From Terana coerulea (taxonomy: Eukaryota; Basidiomycota; Agaricomycetes; Polyporales; Phanerochaetaceae), in assembly GCA_024811115.1 (NCBI GenBank), contig JAKOGH010001191.1, forward strand, positions 1 to 64,000: a stretch of 64,000 nucleotides of DNA. The letters run 5' to 3'. The translations under genes were made by a program, and so were the position numbers. The number at the start of each line of letters is the position of its first letter. Position 1 is the first letter of the stretch. Below are positions 37,647-48,173 of the stretch, piece by piece. The notes below the pieces were generated by a model that was not told where the DNA came from, ran no database searches, and saw only the letters and a program-made list of their open reading frames with translations.

Positions 37647-39073
37647 TCATTGATTCAGCTTCAACAAGTCGATCGCCAGTCCCCTCTTGAGAGCCAGAAG
37701 TTGCGTCTCGTTCAACACCGTGGATATGTCCGTCTCCAGCCAGGTTTGTCCTTGCTCCATAGACACGTATGGATAGTCCACAGAATAGACGATCCTATCA
37801 AGGCCGATCTGGTCCGCATGTAGTTGAACGATCGGTGTAGCGAAGTTGCCTGACGTTGTCTCGATGACGTTGTTCTGGAAATAGAATGTCACATTCTTTT
37901 CCATAGGCATTCCTACCGCGACCTGGCGTGTCAGTTCTGGGAAGGACGATCAGTCGGATGCTGGTACAACAGACGGAGATACTTGCGGTCGTTGATGCGG
38001 AATAAGTCGGACGGAATCCGCTCTCCTAGGTGTCCAACAATGATCTTCAGCTGAGCGAAGCGGCTAAAAGGAATGAAAATGTGGACGTCAAACCCCATGA
38101 GTGAAAACTCGGTAAAACCACATACTCAAAAACACCGTTCACGCAGAGACCAAGGATATGAGTGGATAGAGTCGCCGCAAATTCTTGCGTGGGCCCTATC
38201 AAAAACGGAGCGTGGTTGTATAGCAGCGGTAGTACCGGCGCAACATTGACGCGAGGATGGAAGTAGACGGGAACATCGAGGTCCACGACGGTTTGCCAAA
38301 ATACGTCGAATTGCGGCTGATCAAAAGAAGATGAACGTCGCTTTATATAAATGTCTTTAGCGTCTCGTGACTGTGAGGGACACAAGTGGTGTTCTTACCA
38401 TTCTCGCCTGTCCCCGACTGCTGATAATCGTTGACGAGTGCGCCGAGGAATCCCAGCTCCTTGACTGTCCGATTGAGCTCTTGAGCGGCAACTAAAGGGT
38501 CATGCATAGCCAACGCCGCGAACGCGCCAAATCGCAAGGTATTGTTGGAGATCTGGGACGCTAGCTCATTGTTGACAGCAGTAGCCATGGCTGAGGCATT
38601 GGTGGGATCTGAGATTCCTTGGATGCAGGGAGAGGCACATGATAATACCATCTAAAAGCCAACGTGAAAAAACCAACGATGACAGAAACATGGACAAAAC
38701 TATTCACAAAGTCAACGCCAGTCGCGTCCATATGTGCCAATCGCTGATTATGCACATCCAGGAGATTAGCTTCGAGATCAGCTAGCGTCTGGCCTATGTT
38801 GTTGTAGCCGTCAGTGAGAGAGTCGACGCCGCAAATAAAACACGTACCAACCGGAGGGACAGTCGAGCTGACAAAACGAGCTGTTGAGCCTGGTATTGAC
38901 AGCTGGATGAAGAGGAACATTGCTTACTCGGCTTGGGAAATAAGCTCGGGCACCGTCCATGCCTCCTCGAAGATGACGGTGCCTACGCCTGTGTCATTCC
39001 AAACGCGCCCGTCAATCCGTGACCGTGTCCATATAGCAGCGCTGGCAACGAGCAAACTCAGTAAGCGAACCAT
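37647..39073 (-). CDS. Secreted amidohydrolase_2 family decarboxylase-like protein, copy 3
   Basis: Third tandem paralogue. The ATG at 39073 (MVRLLSLLVASAAIW) is preferred because a TATAAA lies about 50 bases upstream of it; the ATG at 39109 would sit only 13 bases from that element. Landmarks are VIFEEAWTVPELISQ, FGAFAALAMHDPLVAAQEL, ELGFLGALVNDYQQSG, LDVPVYFHPRVNVAP, the exon with GERIPSDLFRINDR, and SVDYPYVSMEQGQTW. The aspartate of the family is kept, but the residue after DYP is Tyr rather than Phe. The sequons NAS, NNT, NRT and NVT are conserved. The frame is intact across its exons. Confidence 0.83.
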
Positions 39074-39121
39074 CTTGAGCAGAGCTGCACTCACTGTTAC
39101 TGCCCACATACGAGCGGGTCC

Positions 39122-39127
39122 TTTATA
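39122..39127 (-). promoter_or_regulatory. TATA box of decarboxylase copy 3
   Basis: Reverse-strand TATAAA about 50 bases upstream of the preferred ATG at 39073. Confidence 0.5.
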
Positions 39128-39784
39128 CGAGAAGCCGGATGGAGCTTGATTGACATGTTGATGATGCCCGCTGAGTGAAACCAGAATAGCCTGGGGATTA
39201 CCGTAGGCAGGGTCAGTGCAGGGTCAGTACAAGCAACGTTTTCCTGTGCTCAATCTCGGAAGGCCGACTCCGCAGCGAGGTTCACGTCGCCGGCATTGCA
39301 TTTGTCAGCTCACGGCGAGCTGAGGTGAACCGCATCCACTCCTGCGGCCCATTTTCTCCTGAGCGACTTAATTCCGACACGCTGAAGCCTGTCATCATTA
39401 TGCTGAATGATCTAGACAGTCATGGCGCGACGGCTGTGCGACTCAAACGCCACGACGAGTTCAGGAAACCCGACGGAACTCGGCATACCGTTCACCTGTC
39501 CGCTCACCTGTCCGCATAGAACCTCAGCAAGCACATCCGCACTAAAATAAGGTGAGACGTACCTCAGTTATCCCATTGACCAGCTTCTTTTACACCCAAG
39601 GGAAGCCGTGGTGCCTGAGCCGAGGAGATACGAAACAAGTAGTGGTCGTAAATAAAGCCTCGGTGAGAATGTTACCGTGAGACCAGTAACCGGGATCGAC
39701 ACGGTAGCTGAAGGTCACTGTGGTATACATGGAAGGTGCCGGTGATATACAAGGGATTTCATGTTGTTTTATGCTCACACAGGT
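39128..39784. other. Intergenic region between decarboxylase copy 3 and ELP1
   Basis: About 650 bases without a supported gene. It holds the distal promoter of copy 3 and the 3' end of ELP1. Confidence 0.4.
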
Positions 39785-42700
39785 TTACACCCGTGAGAGC
39801 TTGTCCTTCCATTCCACTTTCCCCACCTCGGGCTTGGAGACCTTGTCGAGCGGATCTACCCGGGCACTGAGCTCATATTCCTGCATTCGCTTTGCCCAAC
39901 CTTCTTGCATGCCGTCAACTGCTGTTGATGTACCTTGCAATATGGATTGGGCATCGCCTTCTATAGGTTGTTGTGACGGCAGTGCTTTCGTCCAAACTTC
40001 TTGGATCGCGGCTTGGAGCTCCGTCTCAAACGCCGCCACTTCGGCTTGGAGTGACAGACCTTCGGCGCGATGTGTCGGTGAAAGGAATTGGAATAGGTGT
40101 GGGAGTAAGTGAGTAGCATCGGCTGTAAGGGATACTGGGATTCAGAAGCTCGCCTACCCGCGAGGAGCAAGGGACATACCTCTGACGGCATCCCATCGGC
40201 CGTTCAGCTTAGTGAGCGAGCGCAGCAAGTACTCTTCCTCATCCACCGTTCCCTTCCTTCCGGAACCGACTTTCCGCTCCATCTTACGCTTTGAGCGAGA
40301 TGACCGTCTATGAGTCGTGATGAGAAAGATCACATAATTATAGAACTCAATGCGGGCTTACTTTGACGATTTCGACATGGCAGAAGGAGCAACTGTGTAC
40401 CTTGTGAAGGCGGTTGGTGCCATCGAGACGTCGGTCATAACGTCGACATTATGCAAGTCGGCGTTGTCATCCTGAGTACCATAGAACGCGTCTGTAATTC
40501 GGTTGCACCGCCGATTAAGATCATGCCGCCTGAAATTACATAGAAAAACTCACCAGGTTCCTCGATCTTCTTGATCCTCAACTCCCGAACTCGCGCAAGC
40601 TGCTTGCGAACTTGGTCCCTCATTTCGCCGATGTCTTCAGCGATCTGCGCGCGTCTCCAGGGCGCCGGAATAAACGATCTCTTCAAGCAGCTCTGAGTTG
40701 CCACTGAGTGTGACCTGCGGCAGACTTATAATGAAAACAATAATAATCTGTAAATGGAAGATACACACCACTCTACGAGCCTCCGAGAACTGATTTCCCT
40801 GAACGAGGGCAATGATTGCCTCCCGCACGTCCTTGGCATAGTCTAATAGCACTCTTGCTGCATCTTGGTAGCGTTTCTTGGAGGTCAGATCCTCTGTAAC
40901 GAAACGGTGATTACCATGCTAGCAAGTCCTTTCCATTGGGTAGAAGTACAAACCAGCAACTCGATATGCCAAAGCAGTCAAATCTTCCGGAGAGATATCT
41001 GTTTGTTGAAGCGCGACATCGAACAAGTCCTGCCACAAAAGGGCCTTCTCGTATGCAAGCAGAGCCTTCGAGACCTTTGACGCTTGGCGAAAGACAAAGG
41101 CAGCTTCGGCGAACTCCCGTCGCTCAAACAGCCAGTCACCGTAGACGCTAAGGACAGTCTAAGAAGTGGATTGCATTCAGGATTGTCCATTATGCTGTTC
41201 GAGCTGATGCTGACCTTATACCTTTCTGTGTCTCTCCAAATGTCCAGCGCAGCGTCATACAACTGGTGCTTCTCAACGTACGCCATTGCTTCCTCGAATC
41301 GGTCAGAGTCTTTGCAGTAGCAAAGTCAGCGCTACTGATGCAGAAAATGGCGCAGTAAATACAAACCCGCTTGGCTCAAATTGCGTAGAGCCTTCTCGTG
41401 TCGCTTCAGATGATCGTCGATCTTGAAGCGCTGGTAGTATTTCTCCAGAGCACGGAGCTCCCTGAGGAAAGGCAGGTATTCTCTGGGATCCTAAATCCAC
41501 GCATGTCATGAAATAAGAACAATTTTATAATAGGTAGACGCACCTTCTGTGCATGCTGGGCAATCATCAACACTAGGGAGAAATCGTACATTCCAAGTGC
41601 AGTGTCGAAGAGCCTGTCGGCATCGACGAGAAAGATGATGTACTTGACTGCTTCCTCGACCAGTTGCGGCTCCGCCTCTGCATTGGTTCAGCCAAAGACC
41701 TTTTCATATCAGAAGCTGAGATATACCTCTGAGCGCGAGCAGCTGGGCCAGACCAGCCTCGTGATCCGCCGGACGCTTCATGATGTGCGCGGTGAGAATT
41801 GAGTTGATATATGTGCTCGTGGTCTTCTTCTCCAGCTCCTTCCGAATGCCGTCGCAAGCCTGATTAACAACATCGTCTGGCAGCGTTCCTTGACTGACGT
41901 GCCACAGTCGCATTAATGCGTGTAAGACAAAAATAAATGACACGGCGTACCCGATGCTGGTAATCAGAAGATTAACGTAGTCAGCATCGGCGACCTGCTC
42001 AACTAAAAGCGCAATATTCTTCATGAATGCGCCCCGGTCGTGGTCGATCAGCACGTTTAGATCGACACGATGTCGTCTGCAAGCTGCAAACGCCTTCGCA
42101 TAATTCAAGCTACACGCACACCAAATCAGCCCCACATCGCTATTACCAGCAGTGATAAAAACCTCACCTGTCGATGTCTTGCTTCACGATCTCCATAACC
42201 AGCGGCCTGGGGTTAATCGTCTCAAGGTTCCCTCTCGGCATCTGCAGCACAAGGCTCATCGTACTCGGGACTGCCGTCACGATCCTAGAACCCCTCTCCA
42301 CTCTCCGTGTCTCCCACTTCGTGTCCTCCACGACGATGCTGCCGGTTTCCTCAAGCTTGGTAAGCAGCGCAGTCAAGGCGCCAATAGGCGCATAGTGCGA
42401 GACGTGTGCGGTGGTAGTGTAGACGAGAAAACTAGATGCGCAGATAAAGGAGTTGGCATTGGAGGCGATGAGGTGATGTGTCCCGCGCTCGTTTGCAACG
42501 TGCAACTTCCCTGAGGAGGACATGCCAATAAAGAGCGATGCTGCTGGATGTGCTTCGGAGGAAGAGGAGGAGTGACCAAAGTGCTCGCTATATGCGCAAA
42601 ATTCCGAGAATGAAGTAGCTGGAAAGGGTGTTTGGTTATCGAGATAAACTAGACATCGTCAATTATGTAAGTAGTGAAAACCGAGAGCAGCATTCCTATG

Positions 42701-44955
42701 ACGTACCTTCAAAAATATCGCCACCAGGGGACTGCCACCATACCTTCTCATCGGAGGGTACGAGTCTGCCATTTCGTTCCGGTAGATCAATGGCCGCTTG
42801 ATCAACAACCTCGCCGCCCTTGATCGAGACCACAGTAACCACGTCTTTGGCCTCATGGCCTTTGCCCGAGCCGAGCACTACAACTCTTGTCGCCTCGTCG
42901 TTCTCCTGGAGAATGAGTATCTGGCGATATTCATTCGCCTCGACGCCAACAGATCCCTTCCAAAGTAGAGTAGGATCCATAATCTTGCCGCGTCCTGGAC
43001 CGAGACGTGTACGAAGATCTGTCAATTCGACATATCCCGTTTCCCACAACGACGCTAAAACATCTTTACTGGGGGAAAATGTCAGATGAACGGGAATACG
43101 AGCTCGCGATGTTGGTGTATCTGGCACGGGTGAGGTGATTGGAAGCTGGAAGGACGACATTGGTGGTGGTACGTTCTGCGTCCTAAAAGGTGTCAAGAGG
43201 ATCGATGCTTGACAACCTCAGCCAATTGTAACAAAAGTTTGACGAAGAGAAACGTACAGCCATCAACAACGGCGACAGACCCAGAATCATGCGGTGGTGT
43301 GCTCCTAGACGAAAACGCGTCCCATGTGTAACTCCGTTGAATAATCTCTGCTACGCATATAGTCAGATTGCGGACTGCGTAGGCAGAGGAAGGCACACAC
43401 AAGCGGTGGTCAGAATGATTCTCGATGTGTCTTCAGGATGCCATGACACGGAAGTAAACCTTCCGGGTTTACCATCGACTGACGGTGCGAGAATCTCGTG
43501 TTTCAGGTACCAATGGTAATTTCCGGTTGTCCATAGCTGCACTATGCGCATTTGTGCTCAATTTCAGCCCGCACCTAGCACAAACACGCGACCCACCAAT
43601 ATCGCCTTCATCCTTTTCAACCCATATCGACAGAATGTTCGAATCCGCGCTCCACCCCAGCTCCTTCGTCTTGTAACCCCATTTCCGTTCTTCATCGCCA
43701 TTCCCAACAGGCTTGGCGCCAGGTGCACATACGCTCTGGATCCCAAACTCCCCACGTCTCAACCCGTTCCGCTCGAACATTACCAAGTCGTGTCGGCCCT
43801 CGCGTCCACTGCCGCCTCCAGAAAAGCCGTAACGCTGAGTGCTGATGATCCAGTTCCCACTCGGCCGCCATGCTAAAACGTGCTCAAGGCCCGGTGTCGG
43901 CTCGCTCGTGCTTTGCAGGACACCCGCGTGAGAATACATTCTCAGCGCCCTCCGGCGCATGCTGCCGCTGGGCTCGTTTTTCTCTGGGTTGGATGAGGAC
44001 AACGAAGAGACAATAAAGAACGCGCCGTCTCCGCGCCAGGAGATGCGTGGAAGCGCGTCGTCGTCGGGACTGCTACCAACTAGGGTAGGTTTGGGGGCCT
44101 GTGCAGCGGCTTTGCCGAGGGAACCGTGAAATTGTGTTTGCTTTGAGCCCCAGCCGACGTTGATAGGTGCGTCTGTGAAATGTTAATGAGGGAACCCGCA
44201 AAAACCCCTTGGTAGGACTGACCTTCGCCAAAGTCTTCTCTCTCGATAGTGTTTTCGGAGACAATGTCGAATGTGGAAGTCATGAGGATGAGTTTGTTAT
44301 CGCCTGGATATCCAGTCAACGCGATCTTGATAGAACAGATTAATGGCCCTACCTGTAGCAAGCACAAGCGATGACTCGTCTGGGCTCCAGGATGCTGCCA
44401 GAATACCTGCATCGACATTCCCTACAACGTCCACCTGCGCAATTTTCGATAAACTTCCCCAATCGCATGTAGAGCACGTACGTACAATGGGAATTTCGTC
44501 ATCTAGAGCCATAGTTGCAATGTCGCCTCCACGCATAATGAAAACCAGCGTCCGACTGTCCGGCAGGAGCTTGAACGAAACGACTTCAGTGGGCTTGCTC
44601 AACGAGGACCATGGATTTGTGGCCAGGTATGACTGGAAGCGACTCGTTGCGATTAATGATATGGCCTGAATACAGATTTCTCATTAGTTGTTAGCCCTCA
44701 AGAGGCCAGCTGCAAGCACGAGAACAGTCAAATAAAAGACCGTAAACACACCTGGTCCAGACCATTCTCCCACTTCGCCGCACCTTCTACTTTCCAAAAC
44801 TCAACCTCCACATCCGCGTCTGCGGTCTGTCGCTCCACTGCAACATAAGCCGCGTCCTCGTCCAGGTCAAGAGTCACCGCTGAGATGCTGCTCGCGGATG
44901 GCAGATTTTCGGGTAGCGAGACATGTGCTGTGCGCAAGAGTGACAAGTTCCTCAT
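39785..44955 (-). CDS. ELP1: Elongator complex subunit 1
   Basis: Scaffold of the Elongator complex, which modifies wobble uridines of cytosolic tRNAs. The ATG at 44955 (MRNLSLLRTAHVSL) is the conserved start of the family. The N-terminal half forms two WD-type propellers, with EVVSFKLLPDSRTLVFIMRGGDIA, AGILAASWSPDESSLVLATG, ISWRGDGAFFIVSS, RALRMYSHAGVLQST, HVLAWRPSGNWIIST, ELGWSADSNILSIW and FTSVSWHPED. The C-terminal half is a helical repeat solenoid with exons such as LRKYYQRFKIDDHLKRHEKALR-like and SEDLTSKKRYQDAARVLLDYA-like segments. Near the end lies the basic patch SSRSKRKMERKVGSG, a proposed tRNA-contact and localisation region, then TVDEEEYLLRSLTKL. About 1,330 residues over many short introns, frame largely intact. 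A single-copy housekeeping gene. Confidence 0.93.
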
Positions 44956-45953
44956 TTTCGTGAGCCTGATTTGCTGATACTTTTGGGCTTTCAAGTCGAT
45001 ACAGAATGCAAAGGAACCAAGAGAGGAGAGATGAAAGCCATGAAATACACTGTACAGTGCTCTGATAAACCAAAGAAGACAGGCTCAACTCCGAGTCGAC
45101 GAAATTGAGCGCTTGTCGATCGCCCTCGGGCTCCCGATCAGATCCAGATCTTAGCAAGGCACCAGTAACCCGACTAGGAATGTCTTCAAGTTCGGTTTTG
45201 CATAATTGTCGCTGCAATTACCGTGACTTGATTCGTTCTGCCGACGCCGAAGCATAGCTTTTCAGCGTATTACAGGAGCACTACGGAGCGTTATTCTAAC
45301 ATATGCATTGATCCGGTTCTCTCTGCTATGTCGCATGTACCGTAGTGTTCCTCTACCAAGGTTGAAGCCGCGCTTGCTGACGGAATGTTCTGTGAGATAA
45401 ATAGTCCATTTCTTTTCGACATCACTGTGCGTAGCGGTGGCACAGTGTACTTAATTGCAGACGAGAGTCCGTTTGACGCCATAAGTCGGGAAGGCCTTCG
45501 CGGAGTATCATCGGTCTTATTCTTTCGTCTCACCATCCACAGCAGCATGTCACCATTCCCTCATCGTCGCACGGCATACTGCGTAGGTCTCTTCAAACGC
45601 CTCCGTATGTAGGATAAATGTGTGTATTGGCTCATGCTAAGCAGCCTAAGCTGATTGAAGCTACACCAGAGTCGCCCAGACCGAGTCCAAGTCAAAAGAA
45701 GCCATCGGCAGCCTGAACACAGAAGTGCAACGGGAAGTTCGGCGGTAAGTCCCACATTTAATTGGCCGTCTTCGTCGTGGGACACATGATTCTCATACAA
45801 GCTATCAGCTTCCTAGAACTCGTGTGCATTGACCCAGAGGGTATAAACACAGCCAGCCCGCAGGAGCTTTGTGACTGTCGCCTGCCTCCCCCTCGTCAGC
45901 GCGGGACTGAAATCATACCCTTCAAACGACTGTGAAACCTCATCTGAGCCAGG
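44956..45953. promoter_or_regulatory. Divergent region between ELP1 and the DUF1479 gene
   Basis: About 1 kb containing both promoters. Short open frames here lack coding character. No TATA box was clear on either side. Confidence 0.35.
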
Positions 45954-47899
45954 ATGCATCGAGCTAGAACCCATCTACCTCGGATGTCGACTTCGACCGC
46001 TCGCCTCCGCAACGCATTGTCGCCTGCGTACGCGAAGGGCGAACGAACTATCGCAACCGAAACCCAGTCTTCGTCCTCATCAGCCTCACAACCACCTCTT
46101 CCGACTGCCTCTCACACAAATCCTGTAGGAACCATCGAGGACATCTTTTCATCCTTCCACGAATCTCCGCCTTTCCCTCCGCGGTTCAAGGACCTTAAGA
46201 AGGAGCTTTGGAATGATGGCTTGGTTGAGAGCTGGCGAGACGTCCTTCAGGAGTTGGCATATGTAACAGAGAAAACCATTACACAAGGAAGCCGAGTGAG
46301 TAACTTTCTGTCTCAAACATGTTTGGTGGCTTGAGAACGAAAGTTTGTTTCAGAGTGTCCCTGAGGTTCCTTACAGTTCTGTCGAGAAGGGGCTGTCTCA
46401 AATAGAGCTTGGTGTAGTCAAGGCTGCAGGCTGTGCGGTCATTAAGAGCGCCATCCCGGAGCATGAAGCACTAGAGTGGAAGCAGTCCATACATGAGTAC
46501 CACGCACGGAACAAGGGCAAAGTTAGAGGTGCGCACAAACCCTCCATCTTAGGTCATTCTACGGGTTGTCTCACGTGCTTATACCGATTATACAGGCAGT
46601 CCAGCGGATCACATCGTCTTCTTCGAGACCTACAACTCGCAAGCACAAATCCGCGCACGGTCGCACCCAGCCGTCATTAACTCTCACCGCACTCTTCTGA
46701 GCTCATTATTCTTTTCCTCGCCGTCTACACCCATTTCGTTGTCTACGCCAGTGTCGTACTTTGACCGGCTCCGTATACGCCCCCCAGGACCGTCGCAGTT
46801 TACCTTGGGCCCTCATATGGATGGTGGAGGCATTGAGCGATGGGAGGACGCAGCTTACAGATCGGTGTACGAGCGGATCTTTAAAGGTGGAAAGTCATGG
46901 AGAGACTACGACGCTTGGGATATAAGTGAAAGAGTTGGCGCAAATCAGGATATGTATAATGCTCCGTATGTGTACTCTTCACCTGACTACGGTATTGTGA
47001 GCTGACCGTCAGTTCTAGAAATCAGTGCTCGATCTTACGTCCATTGCAAGGCTGGCTTTCGCTCTCATCCACTGGTCCAGGGGAAGGTACCCTCAAGGTC
47101 CTACCGTTCATCAAAGAGGCATCGGCATACATGATGCTCAGGCCCTTCTTCAAACCCACGGCGAAGGCCGAGAGGACTGCTGGAGCCAATGGTCAGTATG
47201 CTTATATTCTGCACAACATTAGTGTTGATTTTTCTTTCGCTTTTGCCTTTGCCCTTTTCTAGATGGAAAGATTCCGCTGGACTTCGCCAGTTGGGAACCA
47301 GCGCTCGATAGCCCAGATTTTCCCGGGAGCATTCCTGCGAAAGCTCAAGTCCTCAGCAACAAAACACATCCGCACTTACGTATGGACGATGGTGCTCTTG
47401 TAAGTGTACCGAGAGTGCAACCCGGCGATCAGGTCTTCTGTACGTGCCAGCATCGTGTTCGCATGTGTCAAAAACGATTTGACGACGCATACCAGGGCAC
47501 TGCGATCTCATACATGCAGTCGAAGCGGAGCACAACGGAAAAGAAGACGCGGTGGTGTTGTACATCCCTGCAGTGCCTTTCACAGTCGCCAAGTACGCCT
47601 TTCTTACTAGTCTTTCTCTCGCCCAAGCCTCACGTCTGTACTGCAGTGCTGGCTACCTCCGCAAGCAGCTGCTCAACTTCACCAAGGGCTTGCCGGCGCC
47701 CGACTTCCCCGGTGGCTCTGGCGAGGCCGACCACGTTCGTCGTGCAACACCGGAGGACATTGCCACGTCTGAGGGCAGGAAGCTCTTTGGACTGAAGGAA
47801 TATACGCTGGAAGATGTCTTGTCGGGCAAGGGAAATGGCGCCGTTGTGACTGATGGAGAACGAGAAGCACTGGAACAAGGCAACATGATTATCTTCTGA
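45954..47899 (+). CDS. DUF1479 family protein, putative Fe(II)/2-oxoglutarate-dependent oxygenase
   Basis: The first ATG (45954) or the ATG at 45984 gives an Arg/Ser-rich N-terminus that may be a mitochondrial presequence. The family pattern follows: NPVGTIEDIFSSF, PPRFKDLKKELW, VVKAAGCAVIKSAIPEHEA, RARSHPAVINSHRTL, VSYFDRLRIRPPGPSQF, GPHMDGGGIERW with the HxD iron ligands, YDAWDISERVGANQDMYN, LQGWLSLSSTGPGEGTLKV, and across a further intron the distal histidine in HCDLIHAVEAEHNG with YIPAVPFT. The last intron joins VA to AGYLRKQLLNF. About 480 residues. Substrates of the family are not established. All introns restore the frame without corrections. Confidence 0.85.
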
Positions 47900-47944
47900 C
47901 TTGAAGTAACTGTATGCGTATTGCAAGCCCGTGAATGCTATATG

Positions 47945-47971
47945 CTACTCTCTCTCTCTCTCTCTCTCTCA
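47945..47971. repeat. (CT)n microsatellite
   Basis: An uninterrupted CT dinucleotide run about 26 bases long in the 3' region of the DUF1479 gene. Confidence 0.9.
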
Positions 47972-48173
47972 TGTTGTGGCTATGTATGTGTCTTATTTTG
48001 AACACTCGCGTCAACAGGCTCGATAGGCGAAAAAATAGTGTAAAACTCGGAAGCAGAGTATTTGTATACAACATTGAGAGTTATGGCGATGATAAAAGAA
48101 GCACAAGAAGATAGAATACAAGATACACCCTTATTAAGCCCTCTCCCCAATTCGCCTTCAATTACATTATTGC

